From contig CM057839.1 of the NCBI GenBank assembly GCA_030068075.1, positions 55,332,960 through 55,396,959 on the forward strand: a stretch of 64,000 nucleotides of DNA, read 5' to 3'. Below the pieces are notes generated by a model that was not told where the DNA came from, did not search any database, and saw only the letters and a program-made list of their open reading frames with translations. Made by a program: the position numbers and the translations under genes. Source of the DNA: Paguma larvata (Eukaryota; Chordata; Mammalia; Carnivora; Viverridae). This document shows positions 25,609-37,303 of the stretch, piece by piece; the stretch's first letter is position 1, and every line of letters begins with the position of its first letter.

Positions 25609-27902
25609 GTTCTATTCTGTTTTTAATTTTAATTCCATTGTAGTTAATGTAGTGTTACGTTAGCTTCAGGTACACAATACAGTGATTCAGCACTTCCACA
25701 CATCACCTGGTGCTTACCATGATAGGTGCACTCCTTAATCCCCATCACCTATTTCATCCATCCCCCCATTCACCTCGCTCTATTAATCATTGGTTTGTTC
25801 TCAATAGTTAAGGGTCTGTTTCTTGGCTTGTCTCTCTCTCTCTTTTTCTTTGCTTATTTGTTCCTTAAATTCCGCATATGAGTGAAATCATATGGTACTT
25901 GTTTTTCTCCGACTGTTTTCACGTCGCAGAAGACCCTGTAGCTCCATTCTTGTTGTCGCACATGGCAAGATTTCATTCTCCTTTTATAAAGCTTATTCAT
26001 TCATTTTGAGAGAGAGAGAGGGAGAGTGAGCATGAGCGGGGAAGGGCAGAGGGAGAGAGAAATTCCCGAGCAGGCTCCCTGCTGCCAGCGTGGAACCCCT
26101 GTGTGGGGCTCAGAATCACAAACTGTGAGATCATGACCTGAGCTGAGATCAAGAGTGGGACGCTCAACCAACTGAGCCGCCCTGGTGCCCCAAGATTTCA
26201 TTCTTTTCGATAGCTGCATAGTATTCCATTTTATGTATATACCACATCTTCTTTATCATTCATCAGTCGATGGACACTTAGGCTGCTTCCATAATTTGGC
26301 TATTGTAGATAATGCTGCTGTAAACATAGGGATGCAGGTATCCCTTTGAATTAGTATTTTTGTATTCTTCGGGTAAACATAGGTAGCGAGATTGCCAGAT
26401 CACAGGGTAGTTCTATTTTTAACTTTGTTGAGGAACCTCCATACTGTTTTCCAGAGTGGCTGCATTAGTTTGCATTCTCACCAACAGTGCATGAGAGTTC
26501 CTTTTTCTCCCAACCTCGCCAACACTTGCGGTTTCTTATCTTTTTTATTTTAGACCTTCTGATAGGTGTGAGGTTATGTCTAATTGTGGTTTTGCTTTGT
26601 ATTTCCCTGATGATGAGTGATGTTGAGCATCTTTTCATGTGTTTGTGGGCTGTCGGTATGTCTTCTTTGGAGAAATGTCTGTTCATTTCTTCTGCCCATT
26701 TTTAAATTGGATTACCTGTTTTTTGGGTGTTGATTTTTATAACTTCCTTATGTATTTTCATACTAACCCTTTATTGGATATGTCATTTGCAAATATCTAT
26801 CCTCATTCAGTAGGTTGCCTTTTAGTTTTGTGGATTGTTTCCTTTGCTGTGCAAAACCTTTTATTTTGATGTAGTCTTAATAGTTTCTTTTTGCTTTTGT
26901 TTCCCTTGCCTCAAGAGACATATCTAGAAAAATGTTGCTGTGGCCAATGTCAGAGACTGTGCTCTCTTCTAGGATTTTTATGGTTTCATGTAGGTCTTTC
27001 ATCCATTTTTCATTTTTGTGTATGGTGTAAGAAAGTGGTCCGGTTTCATTGTTTTGCATGCTGCTGTCCAGTTTTTCCAACACCATTTGTTGAAGACACT
27101 GCCTTTGCCCATTGGATAGTCTTTTGTCAAAGATTAATTGACCATATCATTGTGGGTTTATTTCTGGGTTTTCTATTCTGTCCCGTTGATCTGTGTGTTT
27201 ATTTTTGTGCCAGTTCCATACCGTTTGATGACTACAGCTTTGTAATGTAACGTGAAGTCAGGAATTGTGATGTCTCCAGCTTTGCTCTCTTTTTTCAAAA
27301 TTGCTTTGGCAATTTGGAGTCTTTTGAGGTTCCATATAAATTTTAAGATTGTTTGTTCCAGCTCTGTGAAAGATGCTGTTGGTATTTTTATAGGAATTGC
27401 ATTAAATGTGTAGGTTGCTTTGGGTCGTATAGAAATTTTAACAATATTTGTTCTTCCAGTCCATGAACATGGAATGTCTTTCCATTTCCTTGTCGATCAG
27501 TCTCTTTCATCAATGCTTTATAGTTTTTAGAGTATGGGTCTTTTACCTCTTCAGTTAGGTTTATTTCTAGGTATCTTATTCTTTTTGGTGCAGTTGTAAA
27601 CGGGATTATTTTCTTAATTTCTCTTTCTGCTACTTCATTATTAGTGTATAGAAATGCATCAGATTTCTGCACATTGATTTTACGTCCTGTGATTTTACTG
27701 AATTTATCGGTCTGGTACTTTTTTGGTGGCGCCTTTGGTATTTTCTTGATATAGTATTGGTATGGTATTGGTATTTATGATATAGTATCATGTTACCTGC
27801 ACATAGTGAAAGTTTGACTTCTTCCTTACCAATTCAGATGCCTTTAATTTAATTTCGTTGTCTAATTGCTGTTACCAAATGTAATTTTTCTTTTGTTGTC
27901 TT
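25608..27902 (-). mobile_element. L1 remnant (antisense), 3' UTR and C-terminal ORF2
   Basis: The plus strand reads the complement from the 3' UTR (CAGGTACACAATACAGTGAT near 25668) into ORF2 (TTCCTTTGCTGTGCAAAACC near 26838) and stops near 27900. It is 5'-truncated and contains a nested SINE (25980-26190). Several frame breaks; non-functional. Confidence 0.87.
25980..26190 (-). repeat. CAN-SINE nested in antisense L1, perfect 14-bp duplication
   Basis: CAAGATTTCATTCT occurs at 25966-25979 and 26191-26204. L1 sequence continues on both sides, so the SINE is the later arrival. Confidence 0.95.
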
Positions 27903-28110
27903 TTGTTTTATTTTAGAGAGAGAGAGAGCACAAGTAGGGAGAAGGGCAGAGGGAGAGAGTGAGGGAGGGAGGGTGGGAGAAGGAGGACTTAAGCAGGCTC
28001 CATGCTCAGTGTGGAGCCTAACGCAGGACCCGATTCCACGACCCTGGGATCATGACCTGAACCATAATGAAGAGTCGGATGCTCAACTGACTGAGCCACC
28101 CAGGCAGCCA
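27903..28110 (-). repeat. CAN-SINE
   Basis: Reverse copy ending GACTGAGCCACCCAGGCAGC, with a GAGGGAGGGAGGGTGGGAG purine core. It lies at the 5'-truncated end of the minus-strand L1. Confidence 0.9.
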
Positions 28111-28114
28111 AACG

Positions 28115-28420
28115 GATGTAACTTTAAATGCACTGGTAGCCACATTAAATTAAAAAAAAAAAAAAAGCAAGTGAAATTATTTTTAATAATAAATTTTATT
28201 TAATGCAAGATGGCCAAAATATTATTTCAGCATGTATGTGATATAAAATTAATGAGATATTATATATATATATGTATATATATATTTCATGTTATGTCTC
28301 TGAAGTCCAGTTTGTATACCAACGGCATCTCATAGGTAGGACCAGCCACACGTCTCAGGCTCAGTAGCCGCATAACGGCTGTCGTGGGGCAGCTCTGTAG
28401 CCTGCCGCCTTGCACTCTGT
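28115..28420. repeat. Unassigned old interspersed repeat with AT microsatellite
   Basis: AATGCACTGGTAGCCACATT, GGCCAAAATATTATTTCAGC, CATCTCATAGGTAGGACCAG and CTCAGTAGCCGCATAACGGC resemble a widely dispersed mammalian repeat whose family name I cannot give with confidence. It contains a TA repeat at about 28258-28287. Confidence 0.5.
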
Positions 28421-29439
28421 GAGCCAGCATGCTGTCTGTGAAAAGCCTTTATTTGTGACATTGGCAAATCGTTAATTAGTTGCCATTATTTAACCACAAG
28501 AGGTGAGTGGCCTTGCTTAAGGTCACAGACTAAAAAAAGATTAGTTTCCATCCATTCTTATTTATCTTTCCTATCTTTTTGCTTAAAATAGTAGTGCTAC
28601 TGTAGGTAACCCTGTCAACTGAGTTTTAGCTAGTTTTAGCTGGAAATAAATTCCCTGGAGAGCCTGAAATAATTGTAGACTTGCTCGGGAGGCTTTTGTT
28701 TAGACAGTTACATGGTAGCCAACTTGTTAAAAATTTGGGAGCTCCCACCCGACACCGCCCAAGCCTTCAGAGTACTTGGAGCCAGTGAGGTGCTGATAAA
28801 ATCACCCAACTTCTTGGTCTCTGAGTATTGTTTAGCTGTTTTAGAAGAAATATTTTTAAATTTCACATTAGACTCAAAGAGTACCCCAAATGGAGTTGTA
28901 AACTCTCTCCCCTCCCAAGTGTGAGTATTCCACAGTCATCATTGGCTTTAAAGACCAAAGAAAAGCAGCATAGCTGTTGCAAGAAAGGAGTCGTCCTCTC
29001 TAATCTTTAAGAAGAACTGGAGATGGAAAACACCATCTTACCATCTTAAATACATCACAGTTATCGGAAAATAAGACAAAAAGCATTGCCATTCAGGGAT
29101 TGGCTTGTCCAGCTCTTAGAGATGGCACAGAGAACAAAGGATCACAATAGTTCCTCCTTCCATGAAGAGGCCATTAAGAAACACCTACTGGGACATCCTT
29201 TTTTGAATCCACGAGAGGCCAGGATAGAGGTCTGTGCTGTTTTAGGTGTAAGAGAATTTAGGGGATCTTAGTGCTGTGGAGCCGGCCCATTTGTGATGGG
29301 CGTGACCTAGAACTTTCAGACCTTCTTGGACACTTTGAACTCCTTCTGTACCTCTGGAACTCTCAGAGTGGTATCTGTGTATAGACGTTGTTTTGTAAGT
29401 CTTTGTATCGAGGCGTTCTTTCTATAGGAGAAAGAAAAA

Positions 29440-29690
29440 GCAATAGCGTTTACTGAGCACCTACTATCTGCCAGGCACCCAGCTAGGTACATGATACGGA
29501 TTATTTCGTATCATCTTGACAATAACCCAGCAAGGTAGAGATAATATCTACAGTTTGGAGGCAAGTTTGAGTTTCAGAATTACTTACCCAAAGCCATGGG
29601 GCTCTGCAGTCGTGGAGCTGGGGTAAAAGCCAGTTTCATGTGATGAAAGCCCCAGTCCTTTCAACAGCACCATTCGGCTGTGCTTGCTGG
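29440..29690 (-). repeat. MIR (antisense)
   Basis: GCGTTTACTGAGCACCTACT, ATCTGCCAGGCACCCAGCTA, TCTTGACAATAACCCAGCAA and GGGGCTCTGCAGTCGTGGAG in sequence: a nearly complete reversed MIR. Confidence 0.75.
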
Positions 29691-30737
29691 GTCTACTTCC
29701 GGATCTGTTAGGGTCTCGTGGAGAGGGGCTGTTGGTTGGTTTGTTGAGCTCCTGGTTCACCTTGCAGTGGTTTTCCCATTAAAGTTGGGGCAGCACACAA
29801 ACAGTTGAGAGTCAATCAGAGAATGAATGTGACAAAAATCGGGCCAGTGTCTGTCTGCAAGTGTCCTTGCCGAGGAACCACAGCCAGGCAGGGGAGGCCA
29901 GTAGACGGTGCCGGTGTTGACGAACCTTTGTTTTACTTACGAAAACCACCTTCACCTTTGGAAACGTGGTTCTCTTACCGTCGAATCATGCCTGAAGGGG
30001 AAGACCTGTTGAGATGCCGTGTGCGTGTCTTACGTTACAGTTACCAGGCAGTTGTGAAGACAGACGCGCTAAGGGAGGCACAGTGGACTGGAGTTTTCTC
30101 CCGGTTCCCTGTGCGTGCTGACATACTGAGGTCCAGAGATGGTCTGTGCCTCGTTCGGCTTCTTTCAGTTCTTTCGGCTTTTCCTCAACGCAGGCAGTGT
30201 GTGAAAATCGTGGCTTCCAGCTGTAAGAGAACACGGTATCACTGGTCCAGAAACCCGTTCTTAACGGCAAAAAGCTCACAGAATCTGACTCAAGTAATAA
30301 CTGACGGAACGGTGCACTTCCTGGCCCTGACTAGATATCGCTCTTTTCATAAAATGCTAGTTTGTGTAGAGAGTTAGAATTCAGGGGTTGATTAGACACA
30401 GGATGTAGTGACCTGGTTCTGAGGAAAAGTCCTTCGTTTTATTCATACGTAACATTCCAGCCTCCGAGCTAGGCATAGTGAGGCCTTAATTCATGTGTTC
30501 GCCGTAATCATTTTTCCACATACAGTCTTTGGAGATGCCTCCTAACCTCTTTGGTTTGTGTGGGACGGCTGGAAATCCATGGCTGGTTTACCATCTGTGC
30601 TCTTGAAGAGCACTGGGTTGGAAGGGTGTGGCACAGAATTTTATACTAAAAGGAGACACTCAGTAAGCGTTGGGAGGTGATAATACCAGAGGTTCCTTGA
30701 AAAAGTTTTGAGTTTAAGTGAACATACTGATTTTTCT

Positions 30738-30793
30738 AAAAAAAGAAAAGAAATAAAGAAAGGAAGGAAGAAAGAAGGAAAGAAAAAGAAAGA
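30738..30793 (+). repeat. Purine (GAAA/GGAA) tract
   Basis: About 56 nt composed almost entirely of A and G. Confidence 0.9.
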
Positions 30794-30944
30794 TTCTGAC
30801 TACGGGCATTGAAGTTCTTATTTAAAAATTCAAAATTGACATTACTTCTAAGTATGTATCTTTCAAAGTCTCTTCATTATTTCAGATGTGATCAATGGTT
30901 CTTCCCAATACTACAAGGAAATTTAAATTAATTTTGCCATTTCT

Positions 30945-31010
30945 TTTTACATGGGCACAGAGAGGTTAAGACATTTACCTAAGGTCACACAGTAAGTCAT
31001 ACAATAGACA
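30945..31010 (-). repeat. MIR fragment (antisense)
   Basis: GCACAGAGAGGTTAAGACAT then CTAAGGTCACACAGTAAGTC, the MIR core read in reverse. Confidence 0.65.
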
Positions 31011-31883
31011 TTTCTCCCCCCCCAAAAAAGAGCATGAGCCCTTGATGACAGTTAACAGCTTGAATTTCCTGTCAGAATGTTCACATTCCCTTCAATTAAA
31101 TAAAGAGCTAGATTTATTACAAAAATATTGCTTAGGCCTTTTGAAAACCTGAGAGTCTGAGCAAGGTAGCTCGTGAGAATACCACGTGCAATTCCACAGG
31201 GCGGTCTGGGGTCTCTGGACACCTTCCCTAACCAAGATCATCTCAATGCAGTATTTGTGTTGGTGTTCGTTAGAGGTTGCTCCTGAAAAATCACTTTTCT
31301 TTTTTACAGTATTATTTCCTGAAAGTGATCATTACCTAGTTTAACAGTGTCTGAACTTAATATGATGTTTAAATCCTTGTGTTTCTTACATACAGAAGAT
31401 AAATTAACAACTACTACTTAATAACAAAAATCTATTGGTCTCCAATGTGCATTTAATACTTCTAGAGACTTCCATTATTGCCTGGAAGGGCTGGCATGAA
31501 ATGACTCTAAAGTTTTTCTTTTGGTTACTTAAAAACATGTAGATGAAACCAGTGGAAAAAAAAGTACATTTTAAGTCATAGTTAAAATTGTCCATTTTTT
31601 TTTTTAATCTAAATGATTAAATTGGACTAGCTGGTCCTTAACATAAGTTTGAGTATTTATGTTATTATATAAGAATTATATTCATTTCTATATAAAAAAG
31701 AATAGAAATAGTAAATATTTATGACATGTTTATGATGATTCTTTTTGGCCTACTTTTGTACATTTGCAATATTATAACAGTAAATATATGGCCATTTGAT
31801 TCACTGAAGCTTGTAATAATTATTTTCTAAGACATAGTTTAGGGGCTAATAAACAATTCAGAAGGGATTCATTTGACTATTTT

Positions 31884-32090
31884 TTTTAATGTTTATTTAT
31901 TTTTGAGAGACATAGAGACAGAGCGTGAGCAGGGAAAGGGCAGAGAGAGAGGGAGACACAGAATCCAAAGCAGATTCCAGGCTCTGAGCCATCAGCACAG
32001 AGCCCGACATGGGGCTCGAACTCACAGACCATGAGATTGTGACCTGAGCTGAAGTCGGCTGCCTAACCGACTGAGCCACCCAGGCGCCCC
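31884..32090 (-). repeat. CAN-SINE with 15-bp target-site duplication
   Basis: TCATTTGACTATTTT is present at 31869-31883 and 32091-32105. The full-length copy is close to consensus, so probably young. Confidence 0.95.
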
Positions 32091-32489
32091 TCATTTGACT
32101 ATTTTAAGAAGCCACTGAATCCGGAATTCATAGCTTGGTAAATTCACAACTAAATGCAAAAGAAGAGTGAGGCATTCGTGTTCTTTTTATTTTCCTAAAT
32201 GTTATCTTTTTAAAATGAACTCAAGATTTAAAAAACCATACCTTAGGCTAAATGTGGACAGACAGATAATATTTTTACATGTTCTAAACTGAAATATCTT
32301 ATCCCAAAACATTCAGACTATTATTTTCTCTTTCCTCCTCCTCGTTTCCCAACTAATTAAGACATGGGAGGTTTTATTTTTGTGATGAAATTTATAGCCT
32401 CTTTACAACTCAGCAAGGTTCAGTAACTGGGAGGCGGTAGAGTTTTGCATAATTCTATAATGTTGATAATACAATAGTATAAAGTCTTT

Positions 32490-32711
32490 TTTAAAATTTT
32501 TTAATGTTTATTTTTGAGAGAGAGAGACGGAGAGACAGAATGTGAGCAGGAGAGGGGCAGAGAGAGAGAGAGGGAGACACAGAACCTGAAGCAGGCTCCA
32601 GGCTCTGAGCTGGCAGCACAGAGCCCAAGGCAGGACCGGAACTCACACACCATGAGATCATGACCTGAGCCATAATCAGATCCTTAACCGACTGAGCCAC
32701 CGAGGCGCCCC
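32490..32711 (-). repeat. CAN-SINE
   Basis: Reverse full-length copy ending GAGCCACCGAGGCGCCCC. The flanks (TAAAGTCTTTT, TAAAGCGTTTA) are an imperfect duplication. Confidence 0.93.
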
Positions 32712-33598
32712 TGTAAAGCGTTTACCTTGCTTCCATGCTAGATCTGCCTGGGCATTGCACCCTCGTTTATTTGGCAGAATAGGAAATAACTGACGGAGAG
32801 TACTATTGAAATAATTTGACCTTCACTATACACCCTTCGAAATGTGAATGGGCAGTTGAACTCTGCGTTTCTCATTGTCGACAGATGTCTTATCCTGTAA
32901 ATCAAAAGGAAAAACTCTTTATCATTATGTTGTTTTTTTTTTAAGTGTAAATTGGGTAACTGCTTTCCATACTGGTTAAATAAGCATTTAAATATAGCTG
33001 AAGGGAGGTGATTTTCCTCGATAAAGCCATTGTGTTAGAAATATATATTAGAAAAAAATTACCTTATATTTAGGGAAATAGCATGCCCTTTCTGGCTAAC
33101 CAGAGGGTAATTAACAAAATACAAAATGTATAATATAGTACACCCCAATGGGACAGGACTGAATGGGACCTTATGAGTTTTTATGCTGTGAAGAAGCTGC
33201 ATAAATATATCTGTTGTCTTTTGCTTCCCTCTCTCCCCTCCTTTTTTCTTCAAAGAATCATTTTTTAAAGAATTCTGTCCTTGAAATTTCTAAAAATTGT
33301 CAGCTTTATATCAAAAATCTGTAATTCCCATCAACTGCCAAAGGGTTTTCTCGTGCGGTCATTCATAGACTTTTATAAAGACTTACTATAGATGCCAGTA
33401 ACATAACTTCTCTCTAAAGATGGAAAATGCCCACTATTTCTTCCCCAACGACCCTCTCCGCTCCCATCCCCCACCACCTGCCAGCTACCACCAGTGCGAC
33501 TGTGCCCGGCTGTGAGTCCAAAAGAATGATTTAATCTAATATATTTCTAGACTTACCTGTATACTATTGGTGTGAGGGCTCTTTTAAAAGAGAACGGA

Positions 33599-33788
33599 GG
33601 GGCGCCTGGGTGGCTCAGTTGGTTGAGCGTCCACAGTTCATAAGTTCGAGCCCCGGGTCGGGCTCTGTGCTAACAGCTCAGAGTCTGGAGCTTCCTACGG
33701 ATTCGGTGTCTCCTTCTCTCCCTGCCTCTCTCCTGCTCACGCTCTGTCTATCTCTCTCTCAGAAATGAATAAACATTAAAAAAAATTA
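33599..33788 (+). repeat. CAN-SINE, internally deleted
   Basis: Forward copy GGGGCGCCTGGGTGGCTCAG lacking the usual GACTTCGGCTCAGGTCATGA segment between head and body. It ends in an AATAAACATTAAAAA tail. Confidence 0.93.
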
Positions 33789-34889
33789 TTTAATAAAATG
33801 GAAGGGTACTTGCTTATTTGTGACTTGGTTGAGGTAAAGAAAGATAAAGATTTCATTGAAAGGATTTAGTTGTTGGTACTTGTGACAGCTCAGATGCCGT
33901 AGTGATTGGGAAAAGGTAGCATTTCACTTTTTCCTTCTCGTACATGCAAGTACATGCAGAGATGCAGAATTATTTACTGACACGGTGAGGGGCTAAGAGT
34001 GACTGGACAGTTCTCTGGACCTTCTAATTCTATACTTATTTCCTTAGACTTCTTTTTCTCTGCAGATGTGCTTTGTGGGTTTCTGTTTTTGTTTTTCCAC
34101 ACCAGAGACGTTTCTCATGGAGTTGTATGTGGCTTTTTGGGCCAGGAGTGATGCACACCAGCCAGCCTGGGGGTGATATCATTGAACACACCGTGTTGTT
34201 AGCTGTCACATGCCACCTCCCTTCAGCCGGACAGCCGAGCATGGTGCAGGACCGCGGGCGGACCGCACTGTGTTCCCTCAGCCTCTGCAGAGGCCTGCTT
34301 CGTTCCCTTCATCAGGAGTGATTTTATTCCTCTTCAGCAAGTGCTACTCACTTGGCAGCCTCGTGACCTTGACAGATTAGCAGGTCACCGGAGGATGTTT
34401 AGAGGAGAAGAGATCAGAGGGCAGTGGTCCCCTGTGTTCTGCACAGTCCTGCTCTCACTCGGAGCCCTGGGGCTTCGGCGGATTGGTTAATGGTGAATTC
34501 TCATCCGGGTGAAGGTGAAACCACTTTCTGCAACTCGGCTTTGCTGCCTTCTGAAAGGGGAAGTGACAGGGGGAGTTTTCGCAGGTTCAGAAGAGAGGTG
34601 GGGTATTTAAAGACATGATCTCCCTGGGATCGTTCCTAGCCCAAGCGTATCTGTGGTTGTGCCTTTGCAAGCAGGAGCTGCCAAGGACTGGGGTGTATGT
34701 GGGAGCATCCTGGGCTCCCAGCCGTGAGGCAGAGCGAGCACGTGGAGTGTCCGCATAAATGGGCTTCAGAAATGTCATCCGCCGCCTGCTGATCCCTTGC
34801 TTTATACCTGGCCTTCTGCTCGGCACCAGGAAGATGGAGCCAATGAGAGCCGGTGCCTTCCATCTAGTTCACGGGCTTCTAAGAGAAGG

Positions 34890-35490
34890 CAAATGTGTGC
34901 GCCCACGAATGCGGTAATAGATTATCCGTAGGACCACCAAGGGAAAAGCGGCCCTTCTCCGCGGGTGTTAGTTCAGAGCGGGGAGTGCAGGGAACCTCCA
35001 CGAAGGTTTCAGAGAGGAGAGGGCCTTGAATTCCATCTCGAAGGACGTAGGTGGGGCAAGAGCACGATACTGGGGAGGGGCGAAGAGCCGGAACAGGTTT
35101 GGGACTGTGGCGCTTGGCGCACACTGGCGGCTGCGGTCGGTAATAACATGGCTTGGGGATGCGAGCGAAGGCTTCCAGAGAGATGGCGCTGGGGAAATCC
35201 TTCTGAACCGTAGCTGCTGGCCCTGGCCGTGGCGTTGGGGACTTTAGCCCACGCGTTTCTGAGACGCTGTTGTGGACATCTGAGCTGGTCAATGAGGTGG
35301 TGAAATGCACGCGCTCTGGCAGCTCTGTGAGAGATGGACCCGAGGAGCAGAGTGCCGTCGGGAACCACTCGAGGGGACCGTTACGGTGTCCAGTGAGGCA
35401 GAGCGTTGGTCTGGACGATAGAGTAGCTGGGGTGGGGGGTGCGGAGCTGGGGTGACCGGGCGGTGGAGGGCCAAGCAGAGCTTCCGGAGA
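34890..35490. promoter_or_regulatory. Intronic CpG-rich, G-skewed island (candidate regulatory element)
   Basis: By hand I count about 44 CpG in these 600 bp, roughly 7 per 100 bp, in sequence near 60% G+C, while the flanking intron is CpG-poor. That would meet the usual CpG-island thresholds. G clearly exceeds C on the plus strand. No SINE or other repeat covers it. It lies 0.9 kb before the exon at 36386. The long reverse-strand open frame across it (34879-35547) follows from the scarcity of AT-rich stop codons and is Pro/Ser-rich without a recognisable domain. An alternative promoter or enhancer is possible; no initiator or TATA element is evident. Confidence 0.45.
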
Positions 35491-35849
35491 GAGCGGGAGA
35501 GTGGGGTTAGGGGAGAATGTTAAGAGTATAAATGTCGTGGCTTTCATTTTGCACGTGTCAAGAGGTGGTTCCGGTCAACTGTTGACAGGATATTAGTCTT
35601 TCAGTGTAAAAAAAAAGAACTCATCCTTATGCCCCACAGTCTTGCAGAGTGGACTGCAAGGTGTTCAGGTCCACACAGTTTCCAGCCTTCCAGGAACAAC
35701 TCCAGTTTAAATAAATAGCGCGTCCAAAAGATGCATTAAGAGTCAGTTTTTCACTGTCAAATGTGTTCGGTGAGCAGGATGTGTGACCTTCTATTTCGAG
35801 GTACTGTGGGATGGTGGCTTAACAGTGGGCGGGCATTCGTTCTGAGTGG

Positions 35850-35990
35850 TGACTGCCTCGGACGCCTGGCTCGACCTCCCTGAACCTCATTTTTCTGACT
35901 GTAAATATTAAGCTGCTGACACTGCCTCCTGGATTCGTGGTGAGAATTAAATGAGACGGAAGCACGTGAACGCAGCAGGCGCGAGGCCGA
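35850..35990 (+). repeat. MIR-like fragment
   Basis: CCCTGAACCTCATTTTTCTG, ACTGTAAATATTAAGCTGCT and GGTGAGAATTAAATGAGACG follow the MIR 3' half. Confidence 0.55.
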
Positions 35991-36163
35991 CAAGGGGGCT
36001 CCCGAATGCTCTGAACATCCTTCCTTGCTCTTTTTTCTCCGCAGACAATGTTCACAATGCTCCCCTTTCTTTTCCTTCTCTGTGCTAAGCCTTCCTTGGC
36101 TAGGGGCCGACAGACCAGGATAAAAATGTACCTGTGGGGTTGTCCTCATATTTAAATTCCTTA

Positions 36164-36301
36164 CGGGGGCACCTGGGTGGCTTAACGGTGGGTTAAGCAT
36201 CTGACTCTTGATCTCAGCTCAGGTCCTGATCTCAGGGTCAGGAGTTCAAGCCCCAAATTGGGCTGCGAGCTGGGCATGAAGACTACTAAAATAAATTAAA
36301 A
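36164..36301 (+). repeat. Older CAN-SINE, 85 bp before an exon
   Basis: Forward copy GGGGGCACCTGGGTGGCTTA with an older, shorter body (no CT-rich stretch) and an AATAAATTAAAA tail. AAATTCCTTA on both sides suggests the duplication. It ends 84 nt before the exon at 36386. Confidence 0.88.
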
Positions 36302-36385
36302 AAATTCCTTAAGGAGATTTCACATTAAAATGCTTGACTTCCTGGAAAAAGATGCTTATCATTTCTGCGTTTGCTTTTGCTGCAG

Positions 36386-36491
36386 GACGTCAGCTGCAAC
36401 GAGATCACAGCCCTGCCCCAGCAGATAGGTCAGTTGAAGTCTCTACGGGAGCTGAATGTCAGAAGAAATTACCTTAAAGTTCTACCACAAG
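36386..36491 (+). CDS. LRCH1: LRCH1 coding exon 2 of window (leucine-rich repeats)
   Basis: 106 nt. The acceptor is tgctgcag|GAC and the donor CAAG|gtaaaa. It encodes 35 residues beginning DVSCNEITALPQQIGQL and ending NYLKVLPQ, plus the first base of a Glu codon. That is one and a half LRRs with the conserved LPxxIGxL and LRELNVRRN elements. It starts in phase 0 and ends in phase 1, so skipping it would shift the frame. A 15.7-kb intron precedes it, with a CpG-rich island about 0.9 kb upstream. An old SINE (36164-36301, plus) and a younger one (36937-37131, minus) flank it in opposite orientation. Confidence 0.96.
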
Positions 36492-36716
36492 GTAAAAAGG
36501 AATAACACAGGAGACGTTTATTTATTTATTTTTTTGGTTTACTTTTGTGAAAAAGGCAGTTTGTCTAGTCACGTTTGTGTATACGTAATAATATTAATTA
36601 TTAATTATCTGAATATGAATTCTGTGAATTTCACATGCAGGTGACAGAAAAGTTAATATTCAACTTTACATTTTAGTCAAGGGGTGTAGCAACACCATCA
36701 TTCCGCTCTATGAGGC

Positions 36717-36737
36717 TGTGTGTGTGTGTGTGTGTGT
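36717..36737 (+). repeat. (TG)n microsatellite
   Basis: Ten TG units directly before the LTR remnant. Confidence 0.85.
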
Positions 36738-37303
36738 TTGCTTGGGCTCACATAACAAAGTACCACAGACTGAGTGGTTTAAACAACAGAAATTACTTTC
36801 TCACAGATCTGCAGGCTGGACGTCCGAGATCAAGATGTCTTCCGGGAGCGCTCTCCTTGGCTTTCAGATGCCTGTCTTCTCCCTGTGTCTTCCCATCATC
36901 CTCCCTCTGTGACTCTGTCCTAATCTCCTCTTCTTAATGTTTATTTATTTTTTTGAGAGACAGAGCGGGAGCGGGAGAGGGGCAGAAAGAGGGAGACACA
37001 GAATTGGAAACAGGCTCCATGCTCCGAGCTGTCAGCACAGAGCCTGACACAGGGCTCGAACTCATGAACCATGAGATCATGACCTGAGCCAAAATGGGAC
37101 ACTTAACTGACTGAGCCACCTAGGCATCCTGAATCTCCTCTTCTTACAAGGACACCAGTCATATTGGGTTGGAGCCCACTCAAATGACCTCATTTTAACT
37201 TTATTACCCCTTCAAAGGCCTTATCTCCAAATAGTCACCTTCTGAGGTACTAGGGGTTAGGGCTCCAACAGGAAATTTGAGGACACACACTTCGTAACAG
37301 GAG
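36738..37303 (-). mobile_element. MaLR-type LTR remnant (antisense), split by a SINE
   Basis: CATAACAAAGTACCACAGAC, then GTTTAAACAACAGAAATTAC and CAGGCTGGACGTCCGAGATC, and after the SINE CCTTATCTCCAAATAGTCAC and GGGGTTAGGGCTCCAACAGG. This is the layout of an MST/MLT1-type solitary LTR read in reverse. Old non-coding copy; no internal retroviral genes. Confidence 0.65.
36937..37131 (-). repeat. CAN-SINE with perfect 15-bp duplication, inside an LTR
   Basis: AATCTCCTCTTCTTA occurs at 36922-36936 and 37132-37146. The surrounding MaLR-type LTR is split by it. Confidence 0.95.

Larger units (their letters stand above)
20678..36385 (+). other. LRCH1: LRCH1 intron, 15.7 kb
   Basis: Starts gtatgt and ends tgctgcag. 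It contains L1 remnants in opposite orientations (21740-23069 plus, 25608-27890 minus), ten SINEs or SINE fragments, L2 and MIR pieces, AT and purine microsatellites, and a CpG-rich island at 34890-35490. Between 28420 and 29430, 29690 and 30730, and 33789 and 34880 I see no named element; 29805-30377 carries an open frame that I do not regard as a gene. Confidence 0.85.

Noticed and set aside
34879..35547. 222-codon minus-strand frame, Pro/Ser-rich
   Set aside because: It coincides with the GC-rich island, where stops are rare. No domain is recognisable and overlapping frames are open on both strands.
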